From Pseudolysobacter sp. (GTDB lineage Bacteria > Pseudomonadota > Gammaproteobacteria > Xanthomonadales > Rhodanobacteraceae): 10,210 nucleotides of DNA. Position 1 is the stretch's first letter; each line of letters starts with the position of its first letter. The stretch covers positions 1 through 10,210 of the forward strand of contig JANXUW010000625.1 in assembly GCA_025351985.1 (NCBI GenBank), given 5' to 3'. A program made the position numbers and the translations under genes. Below, piece after piece: positions 1 through 6,221 of this stretch. The notes beneath the pieces were generated by a model. The model saw only the letters and a program-made list of their open reading frames with translations, ran no database searches and was not told the origin of the DNA.

Positions 1-1516
1 TCACGCTGAGGATATCCACGCCGAGCGCGAATTTGTCGCTGATCAGCACCGCATCACGGTTGTAGCGCGCTTCAGGGCGCAGTTCGGCAACACCTTTCTG
101 CGCGTCGCCGATCATCACCTTGTGCCCGTATTGCGCAGCGAAAAACCACATCACGATACCAACGAGAATGATGATCGCGGCCGGCACCGGGCGGCTGAAG
201 CGCGCCATGAAGGTCCAGATCTTGTCGAACTTGGTGAGCTGACGCAGGCGGTATTCGCGCTTGCGTTCGAGGTTGCGCAAGCGGCAGAACGACAGCAGCA
301 CCGGCAGCAGGATCAGGTCGGTCAGAATCGTGATCGCCACGCCGACCGTGGCGGTGATGGCGAGCTCGAAGATGATGCGGATCGGGATGATCAGGATCGT
401 TGCAAAACCAATGCAACCGGCGATCAGTGCGACCGAACCGGGCACCAGCAACGCACGGAACGCACGCGTTGCTGCAGTGCTCGCATCGACGCCGTGGCGC
501 GCGCGCAACTCCTCGACACTGCCTTCTTCCAGCCCGCCAAAAAAGATTTCGCCGCGGTAGCGATTGATCATCTGCTCGCCGTGACTCACGGCGATAGCAA
601 AGATCAGGAACGGCGTGAGCATGTTCATCGGATCAATGCCGAAGCCGAGCAGGCGCAGCATGCCGAGCATCCACAGCACCGCGATCAGTGCACAGAATAC
701 CGTCAGCGACGCGAGTTTGGCCGACGAGGAATACAGGAACAACAACAGCCACGTGAACGCGATCGTAATCAGGAAAAACCAGATCACCGAACGTGCGCCG
801 TCGGTGATGTCACCGACCATTTTCGCAAAACCGATGATCGCAACCGTGGTGTGTTCGTTTTCGTACTTGGCCCGAATTGCGTCGAGCTGATGGCTGATAT
901 TGTTGTAGTCGAGCTTGACCCCGTGTTCGGCATCCTCGGGCACAAGATCGACCCAGACCATCGCCCCGGAAAAATCCTTGGCGACCAGACGACCGACGAT
1001 ATTGGCCTTTTCGATATTGGCGCGAATGATGTCGAACTGCGCCTGCGTCGCCACGAAGCCCGGTTCGTTGGGCGTGAAGTTGGCGGGAATCACATTACCG
1101 CCGGCAAACCCGTCCTCGACCACTTCGACAAAACGCACGTTCGGCGTGAAGATCGATCGCAAGCGCGCATCGTCGACCGAGTCGATGGTCTTCGCGTCCT
1201 TGGTGATGTTCTCCATGGTCTGGAAGAACGGCTGGTTGAACATGTTGCCGCTCTTGTCCATCACCGCGATCAGCACACGATTGGCGCCACCGAAATCGCG
1301 CTCGTAATCGAGGAAAGTTTGCATGTATTCGTGCTGCAACGGGATCTGTTTCTTGAAGCCCGCATCGACCTTCAGCTGCGCTGCAAAATACGTCATCGCC
1401 AGCGTGATCAGCAGGAACACGACCAGCACGATCAGGCGATTGCCGAAGACCAGCTTTTCGGCCAGACGATGCACAAAACCCGGTGCGGAATGGGATGTGT
1501 TTGCAGACGGATTCAT
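1..1516 (-). CDS. RND superfamily (MMPL/COG1033-type) exporter, N-terminal 505 residues, 3' end outside window
   Basis: An inner-membrane, proton-driven RND-type transporter, probably for a lipid or other hydrophobic molecule (family-level inference). The frame is open from the ATG at 1516-1514 to the left edge, so the stop is missing. The 505 residues show the classic half-RND layout. TM1 is at about 26-46 (VVFLLITLAMTYF), followed by a periplasmic porter domain at about 47-240. A block of hydrophobic helices follows at about 243-262, 268-288, 296-317, 355-378 and 383-410, then a basic cytoplasmic linker (LERKREYRLRQ, 416-426) and TM7 at about 445-462, which opens the second half. The segment GIDPMNMLTPFLIFAIAVSH followed by GEQ at 293-313 is typical of sterol-sensing-like MMPL/COG1033 proteins. 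Family members are usually about 750-850 residues, so roughly a third is missing. It is the last visible gene of the five-gene block, 55 bp after the propeller gene. Its ribosome site is weak (AAGGG about 10 bases before ATG). The specific substrate is unknown. Confidence 0.93.
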   Translation of the reverse strand, partial: MNPSANTSHSAPGFVHRLAEKLVFGNRLIVLVVFLLITLAMTYFAAQLKVDAGFKKQIPLQHEYMQTFLDYERDFGGANRVLIAVMDKSGNMFNQPFFQTMENITKDAKTIDSVDDARLRSIFTPNVRFVEVVEDGFAGGNVIPANFTPNEPGFVATQAQFDIIRANIEKANIVGRLVAKDFSGAMVWVDLVPEDAEHGVKLDYNNISHQLDAIRAKYENEHTTVAIIGFAKMVGDITDGARSVIWFFLITIAFTWLLLFLYSSSAKLASLTVFCALIAVLWMLGMLRLLGFGIDPMNMLTPFLIFAIAVSHGEQMINRYRGEIFFGGLEEGSVEELRARHGVDASTAATRAFRALLVPGSVALIAGCIGFATILIIPIRIIFELAITATVGVAITILTDLILLPVLLSFCRLRNLERKREYRLRQLTKFDKIWTFMARFSRPVPAAIIILVGIVMWFFAAQYGHKVMIGDAQKGVAELRPEARYNRDAVLISDKFALGVDILSV

Positions 1517-1526
1517 GCCGAGACCC

Positions 1527-1571
1527 TTGTTTTTGCGTTACTGCTGAACGATTACGTTTGTTTGTTTTTTT
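1527..1571 (-). promoter_or_regulatory. A-rich leader and overlapping ribosome-binding region of the RND gene
   Basis: On the mRNA strand, the gap between the propeller stop (TAG at 1574-1572) and the RND start begins with seven A's followed by CAAACAAAC (1571-1556). It ends with AAAAACAAGGG (1534-1524), where AAGGG is the only candidate Shine-Dalgarno sequence. The A-tract is out of character with this GC-rich window. A-rich leaders can hold an mRNA site unstructured for ribosomes or for Hfq. The AAAAACAA overlapping the Shine-Dalgarno matches the AAnAAnAA pattern bound by Hfq/Crc in Pseudomonas. Whether anything binds here is speculation. Confidence 0.3.
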
Positions 1572-2735
1572 CTATTGCTGCGGCACAAACCGGCTGACGC
1601 CGTTTTCAGCGGCGATCACGAGATCCTGCGCATCGCCAATTGGCAGCGCGGCGCTGATCGAACCGGCACTCGCATCGGTGAGAATCTGGAATACGTCACC
1701 GGCATTCTTGCGCAACAGCAGCAGGCCATTCGCGCCGGACAGGATCGCGCCACCGTTGGCCAGACCGCGACCACCCAGCAGACTCAGGGAGGTGCCGGTC
1801 TTGACCTCGTTCCATTCGTCGCCGAGATTGCGCGACTCGTAAACGTGCCCGCGCAAACCGAACACCAGAACGTGTTTGTCTTCGAAGCCGATCGCGCCAA
1901 ACATCGACCCGTCGTACGGCAATTTCAGTTTCTGCCAATGCTCGCCGTGATCGGTCGAGCGATACACCGTGCCGCGTTCTGCCGCGATCAACAACGAACC
2001 ATCGCTGGTGGCAACGATACTGTTCAAGTGCGGGTCGGCTTCATCCTCAAGCGCGAGCTGTTCCTTGCTGAAAACCAGCGGTTTGTCAGCATCGTTGCTA
2101 CCCACGATTTTGCTGGATGCCGGGCGTTCAACCAGCGCTTTCAAATCGATCGGTGTCCAGGTTTTACCGCCATCACGGGTGCCGAGAAACAGGCTGTAGC
2201 CACCGACGGCAAAACCGGTATTGACGTCCAGAAACAGCACACTCAACAACGGCGCGCCCTGTGAGGCGGCACGTCCGGAGCGACCCGCGGCCTCGGATTT
2301 TTTCAACGGATCGCTGCGCTGCAGTTGCCAGTGCTGCCCGGCATCGGCGCTGTACACGATCACGCCATCGTGGCCGACCGCCCAGAGCTGCATGCCGATC
2401 GCTGCGACTGAAGTCAACGTGGTGCGGGTCGGTACTGCTTCCGCCTGCGTCCAGTTTTTGCCGTCGCTGGAGAGCGCAATCTGACCACGCTCGCCGACCG
2501 CGACAAAACCACTTTCGATTTGCGCTAGTCCGGTGAACAGACCCTGGTTGACGCGCGGCAGAATTTCGGCCGGAAGATTGCTCGGATCCTGCCAGAATGG
2601 CGGTGCCGAATCTGCAGGTGCGGGCACAGCGGTCCTGTCGGTCGTCGCGGCATTGAGCGCAAAACTCGATGCCAGAAGCAAACTCATGCACAGGATTTTC
2701 CTGCCTGTCGACGGACGCGGGGTTTGCAACGACAT
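1572..2735 (-). CDS. Exported Ycf48-like (BNR/Asp-box) beta-propeller protein, 387 aa
   Basis: A periplasmic beta-propeller related to Ycf48/HCF136, the photosystem II assembly factor. Here there is no photosynthetic context, and it travels with an RND transporter. The start chosen is the ATG at 2735-2733, because GGAGA lies 7 bases upstream and the protein then opens with a Sec signal peptide (GRKILCMSLLLASSFALNA, about residues 11-29). An upstream in-frame ATG at 2819 would place 28 unrelated residues before the signal and run through a hairpin. Five Asp-box-like repeats (S/T-x-D-x-G-x-x-W) are visible: SSDGKNW (89-95), SADAGQHW (129-136), TRDGGKTW (186-193), STDHGEHW (260-267) and the degenerate SRNLGDEW (301-308). 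Two insertions break the regular spacing, at about 140-161 (Ala/Gly/Ser-rich) and 203-236. No glycosidase catalytic set is recognised, so a scaffolding or adaptor role for the RND exporter is inferred. Confidence 0.88.
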   Translation of the reverse strand: MSLQTPRPSTGRKILCMSLLLASSFALNAATTDRTAVPAPADSAPPFWQDPSNLPAEILPRVNQGLFTGLAQIESGFVAVGERGQIALSSDGKNWTQAEAVPTRTTLTSVAAIGMQLWAVGHDGVIVYSADAGQHWQLQRSDPLKKSEAAGRSGRAASQGAPLLSVLFLDVNTGFAVGGYSLFLGTRDGGKTWTPIDLKALVERPASSKIVGSNDADKPLVFSKEQLALEDEADPHLNSIVATSDGSLLIAAERGTVYRSTDHGEHWQKLKLPYDGSMFGAIGFEDKHVLVFGLRGHVYESRNLGDEWNEVKTGTSLSLLGGRGLANGGAILSGANGLLLLRKNAGDVFQILTDASAGSISAALPIGDAQDLVIAAENGVSRFVPQQ

Positions 2736-2742
2736 CTCGATT

Positions 2743-2747
2743 TCTCC
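2743..2747 (-). promoter_or_regulatory. Ribosome-binding site that decides the start of the propeller gene
   Basis: The mRNA-strand sequence GGAGA lies 7 bases before the ATG at 2735. The longer frame starting at 2819 has no comparable site at good spacing. This site, plus the signal peptide that follows, supports the shorter start. Confidence 0.7.
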
Positions 2748-2782
2748 GTACTGAGCGACCTCATTTGCCGAGGTCCGATACG

Positions 2783-2811
2783 CGAACAGCCGCCACAAGG
2801 GCGGCTGTTCG
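2783..2811 (-). other. Perfect 12-bp intergenic hairpin between DUF1329 and propeller genes
   Basis: CGAACAGCCGCC (2783-2794) is the exact reverse complement of GGCGGCTGTTCG (2800-2811), with a 5-base loop. It sits in the 103-bp gap after the DUF1329 stop (2841-2839). On the transcribed strand it is followed by CGTATCGGACCT, with no run of T. It is therefore not a standard intrinsic terminator. It is more likely a 3'-end stabiliser of the upstream mRNA, a processing site, or a partial terminator that lowers downstream expression. The structure is certain from sequence; the role is inferred. Confidence 0.75.
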
Positions 2812-2838
2812 AAGAACACAACTTCTTATTGCGCCAAC

Positions 2839-4224
2839 CTACTGGATGCCGCGTTGACGCAGCGATTCCGGGGTGAAGTTCTGCGGCGTGGACTGGTAGG
2901 AGAAGTCGTACATCTTCTCCTGGTTGTCCAGGCCGAGCACGATGTAGCGACCGGATTTGAGATCGTAATGCACTTCAAGTGTGCTCATGACGGTCGGCAC
3001 TTCGTAATACACCACGGTCGGTGCTTCCGAGTAGCGCCACAGCTTGTCCTGGTTGTCGTAGTGCTCGATTTCCAGAATTTGCCAGCTGTCTTCATCGAGA
3101 TAGAACGTGCGGCGATTATTGATGTGGCGCTGGCCGGCCTTGAGCTTGGCTTCGACCACATACACACGATGCAATTCGTAGCGCAGCAAATCCTGATTCA
3201 GATGGCCGGGCTTGACGATATCCTTGTCGCTTACCTTGTCGCTGTGCACGGTGTAGGAGTTGTACGGCACGTACATTTCTTTTTTGCCGACCAGGGTCCA
3301 GGTGAACTTGTCCATCGCGCCGTTGAACATGTCGAACATGTCATCGGTACGCTGATCATCCGACGCGGTGCCCGGATTGTCGTACGCGATGTTCGGCGCA
3401 CGGCGCACGCGGCGTTGACCGGGGTTGTAAATCCAGGCCTGGCGCGGATCTTTCTTCGCATCGAGCGATTCGTGCACCAGCAGAACCTGACCGGCCAAGC
3501 GCGGCGGCGAAACCACTTCCTGATATAAATAGGTCAGGACGTTGTTGATGTCCTTGAGGGTGATACCGGGTTTGGAATACAGCCCGAGCAGTTCTTCCTT
3601 GATGCGCACGAGCTGGTATTCACCGCTGGCCGTGGGTACGGCGGTGTCATCCCAACGCGACAACGCGCTACCACGATATTTCAGCTTGTGATTCCAGATC
3701 GCCTCGTAACCGGCCTTGGCCGGGTCGGCGTCGAGGATCGGAAACGGAATCGCTTCAGCGACGTTGATCAAGCCATCGCCATCGTCGATGAGCTCGCCGG
3801 TCGCCGCGTTCTTGATGCTCATCTCGTAGATGCGCGCAGGGAAAGCCGCGCTGCGCCGCGTCGGGTAGATCAGCATCTTGTAGTCTTTGTACTTTTCAAA
3901 CATCGCCATCTGCCCGGGATTCAGCTTTTCGGCGTATTGCTTGTAGTTTTCCGGCGTGATGGTGAGCAGCGGTTTATCGCCGGCAAACGGATCCTGGTGA
4001 TGATCGCCCACCTTGTAGCCGGCCGGCGGTTGCGTGATGCCGCCATCCCACGCCGGGATCGTGCCGTCCTTGTTGCCCGCTCGCTCGGCGCCGGTCGGCG
4101 TCAGCGGCGTACCTTTGACACCGAGCTTGGCGACATCCTGCGGGCTGCCCTTGGCGAGAGCCCCGGTGGAGATCATCGCCAATGCCAGCAACGTTGCAGT
4201 TGCGGTCTTTTTCAGGCTAAACAT
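2839..4224 (-). CDS. DUF1329 family exported LolA/LolB-like protein, 461 aa
   Basis: A periplasmic or envelope protein of the DUF1329 family, which is associated with the LolA/LolB lipoprotein-carrier fold. By analogy it may bind an acyl chain or lipid in a half-barrel groove (inference). The ATG at 4224-4222 has a strong GGAGGGG site 5 bases upstream. A Sec signal peptide (FSLKKTATATLLALAMISTG, residues 2-21, ending ALA before KGSPQD) gives a mature protein from about residue 25. Family hallmarks include the N-terminal LTPTGAERAGNKDGTIPAWDGG region (about 41-62), the ITPENYKQYAEKLNPGQ region (about 89-105) and the C-terminal HVYVVEA-like and HINNRRTFYLDEDSWQI stretches. The length fits the family (about 450-475 aa). 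No transmembrane helix is seen after the signal. It lies 43 bp after the DUF1302 gene, its usual partner family, so a barrel plus carrier pair is likely. The cargo is unknown. Confidence 0.93.
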   Translation of the reverse strand: MFSLKKTATATLLALAMISTGALAKGSPQDVAKLGVKGTPLTPTGAERAGNKDGTIPAWDGGITQPPAGYKVGDHHQDPFAGDKPLLTITPENYKQYAEKLNPGQMAMFEKYKDYKMLIYPTRRSAAFPARIYEMSIKNAATGELIDDGDGLINVAEAIPFPILDADPAKAGYEAIWNHKLKYRGSALSRWDDTAVPTASGEYQLVRIKEELLGLYSKPGITLKDINNVLTYLYQEVVSPPRLAGQVLLVHESLDAKKDPRQAWIYNPGQRRVRRAPNIAYDNPGTASDDQRTDDMFDMFNGAMDKFTWTLVGKKEMYVPYNSYTVHSDKVSDKDIVKPGHLNQDLLRYELHRVYVVEAKLKAGQRHINNRRTFYLDEDSWQILEIEHYDNQDKLWRYSEAPTVVYYEVPTVMSTLEVHYDLKSGRYIVLGLDNQEKMYDFSYQSTPQNFTPESLRQRGIQ

Positions 4225-4229
4225 AATTA

Positions 4230-4236
4230 CCCCTCC
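4230..4236 (-). promoter_or_regulatory. Strong ribosome-binding site of the DUF1329 gene
   Basis: GGAGGGG lies 5 bases before the ATG at 4224 on the minus strand. It is the best Shine-Dalgarno match among the five genes of the block. This suggests the DUF1329 product is made in larger amount than the RND protein, whose site is weak. Confidence 0.75.
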
Positions 4237-4267
4237 ACTACGTTATTTGCTTGCAGATGCATTCGGC

Positions 4268-6196
4268 TCAGAACGCGTACTTGACGACGAACGCAAGGAA
4301 ATCGCGATCATTGATCAGATTCAATTCGCCCGCGCCGAAGTAATTCGTATAGCTCAGATCGACCGACCACTGGTTCAGATAATTCGCTTCCATGCCGAGC
4401 GTGATCGACTTGCGGCCCTGGATGAAGTTGCCACCCGGGCCTGGCGAAATACCGTGGACGTCATGGTTGAATGCGACGCGTGGCGACAAGGTGAACGACG
4501 TGCCGAACGCATTGTTGTAATCGGCACGCGCAGCCAGACGATAACCCCACGAGAACTTGGTCGGGAAACCGTCAGTCTGCGTTTCCGGATTGCGCAACGC
4601 ACCACTGAGTTCGTCCGGGCCACCGCTGGTGTCGGTACCATCGCCCTGCAAACGCAAGATGCCGCGTGCGGGCATGTTGGTAACATCGGTGGCGCCGATT
4701 TCGCCAACGACGGAAACCTGGTTCGCATTGAACCAGTTGCCAGGACCAAACACCTTGGTCGCGGTGCTCTGGATCTGTGCGACATGACGACGCGTATAAC
4801 CCGTCAGCAACTGGCCCGGCGCGAAGTTGCCGAGCTGGCTGTTGAAGCGATCACCCGGCTGCGGGATGAATGCGTTCAACGGTGACAAGCCGGCGAAAAT
4901 CAACTCCACCGCGGATATCTGCAACGGCTGGTTCGGGCGATAACTTACCTCGCCCTGCAGCGCGACACCGGTGGCTTCCAACGTGGTGTTGAAGCTCGCA
5001 CCAAACAGATGAATATTCGCCGGGTATTCGTTGAACAGCAATGCGCTGGTCGCGGCCTGACTGGTCACCGCATAACCGCTCGCAAACGGCAGGCGACTGT
5101 CATAGTTCAAATAGTAAAAACCGAACTCGGTATTGTTGAGCCACGGCGCAACGTAGTGCATCGACAGACCGAACTGGCCGAAACGATCCGGATATTGATC
5201 GAACGTGCGCGGTGCGATTTGCGAGCACGACGCGGCGAGCAACGGATTGTTCTTGATGGTGCCGCCGCCGAAAGCGCTGTTGTCGCTCGGCGCACCGCCG
5301 TTGCAAACCTTGTAATAGTTCTCCGGATTTTTCACCGGTTGCGGCAACAGGCCGAAGGGCAAGGACGCATACGTGCCGCCGATCGATGCAAAATCGTTGG
5401 TCGAGAAATATGTGCCTGACGGATCCGGATTGGTCTGCGAGAACTGCAGCAGGTAGATCGCTTCGGCCGAGAAATTGTCGGTGAAGTTGTACGACACCCG
5501 CAGCATGTTGACCGGCAGGTAGGCTTCTTTCAAATCCGCGCCGGCACTGCGCAACTTGGAGACGTCGATCGGGTTGATAACGTTGATGCCGCCCTGGATA
5601 AACGTGCTTTCGCCCCAGCTCGCGACCTGCGAACCCAGGCGAATCGAGCCTTGGTGCGCGTTGAGTTCAAAGTTGTGGAAGATGAAGGCGTCGAGCAGGT
5701 AAATGTCTTTGCCGACACGATCCTTGGCGAGACTGGTCAGGTTGTCGTTATTGGCGTTGGTGAAGTCGTAGAAACCGCCCGCACGAATAAACGCGCCCCA
5801 ATCCGGACCGTAATTGAGCTTGACCTCGGTCAGGAAACGCACCTGATTCGAGAACGGCTGCCACTTGCCATAGTTCAGATCGCCATCATCGCCGTTGGCC
5901 GAGAACGCACCTTTGGCGGCGCGCTGCTGAGCTGGCGTTTTGAAGCCAATCGTCGGATCCCAATGTGCCTTGGCGATGAGATTCTCATCGACGTCCGAGA
6001 CACGATACGAGATGCCGTACGACACTGTGGTATTCACCGTGCCGCTGAGGCCGTTGGTATCGCCGAACTGGAACGCCTGCGCAACTTGCGGCGCAACCCC
6101 CGCCGCCAGCACCAACGCGATGGCGATAGTCAGACTGCGCGGGGCCGGACGCTGATTAAAACGCGCGCCGTTATTGCTGAACTTGAGTATTTTCAT
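4268..6196 (-). CDS. DUF1302 family outer-membrane beta-barrel protein, 642 aa
   Basis: A predicted outer-membrane protein of the DUF1302 family, which commonly sits next to DUF1329 and RND genes. The start chosen is the ATG at 6196-6194: GGGGAG lies 6 bases upstream and a signal peptide follows, with a long basic n-region, a hydrophobic core of about 21-37 and cleavage after AQA at residue 41. The longer frame from 6265 would overlap the lipase gene and bury the signal. The core family segment is visible at about 183-237: GSIRLGSQVASWGEST, then NVINPIDVSKLRSAGADLKE and LPVNMLRVSYN. Barrel evidence includes many alternating aromatic strands (FGFYYLNYDSRLPF, WSVDLSYTNYFG) and the C-terminal FVVKYAF, whose last Phe is the usual BAM recognition signal. 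The only two cysteines, at 298 and 324 in a Gly/Asn-rich stretch, could form a disulfide in a surface loop. A channel or receptor for a hydrophobic compound is inferred; the substrate is not known. Confidence 0.93.
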   Translation of the reverse strand: MKILKFSNNGARFNQRPAPRSLTIAIALVLAAGVAPQVAQAFQFGDTNGLSGTVNTTVSYGISYRVSDVDENLIAKAHWDPTIGFKTPAQQRAAKGAFSANGDDGDLNYGKWQPFSNQVRFLTEVKLNYGPDWGAFIRAGGFYDFTNANNDNLTSLAKDRVGKDIYLLDAFIFHNFELNAHQGSIRLGSQVASWGESTFIQGGINVINPIDVSKLRSAGADLKEAYLPVNMLRVSYNFTDNFSAEAIYLLQFSQTNPDPSGTYFSTNDFASIGGTYASLPFGLLPQPVKNPENYYKVCNGGAPSDNSAFGGGTIKNNPLLAASCSQIAPRTFDQYPDRFGQFGLSMHYVAPWLNNTEFGFYYLNYDSRLPFASGYAVTSQAATSALLFNEYPANIHLFGASFNTTLEATGVALQGEVSYRPNQPLQISAVELIFAGLSPLNAFIPQPGDRFNSQLGNFAPGQLLTGYTRRHVAQIQSTATKVFGPGNWFNANQVSVVGEIGATDVTNMPARGILRLQGDGTDTSGGPDELSGALRNPETQTDGFPTKFSWGYRLAARADYNNAFGTSFTLSPRVAFNHDVHGISPGPGGNFIQGRKSITLGMEANYLNQWSVDLSYTNYFGAGELNLINDRDFLAFVVKYAF

Positions 6197-6202
6197 AGGT
6201 GG

Positions 6203-6208
6203 CTCCCC
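6203..6208 (-). promoter_or_regulatory. Ribosome-binding site that decides the start of the DUF1302 gene
   Basis: GGGGAG is placed 6 bases before the ATG at 6196 and lies within the 25-bp gap after the lipase stop (6224-6222). It supports the 642-residue product over the 665-residue frame that begins inside the lipase gene. Confidence 0.75.
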
Positions 6209-6221
6209 AGAGTCCTGTGCA

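Noticed and set aside
1557..1571. T-rich run on the plus strand as an intrinsic terminator
   Set aside because: No stable GC stem precedes it and no plus-strand gene ends there. On the transcribed strand it is an A-run.
122..1597. 491-codon open frame on the plus strand, antisense to the RND gene
   Set aside because: The translation is Arg/Gln/His/Asp-rich with no domain, signal or hydrophobic pattern, while the opposite strand encodes a clear RND protein. It is a shadow frame caused by GC-biased third positions.
2736..2819. Longer start for the propeller gene (ATG at 2819)
   Set aside because: It would put 28 extra residues before a clear signal peptide, read through the hairpin, and lacks the good ribosome site present before 2735.
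4034..4885. 283-codon plus-strand frame spanning the DUF1329/DUF1302 junction
   Set aside because: Antisense to two well-supported genes and its translation resembles no family.
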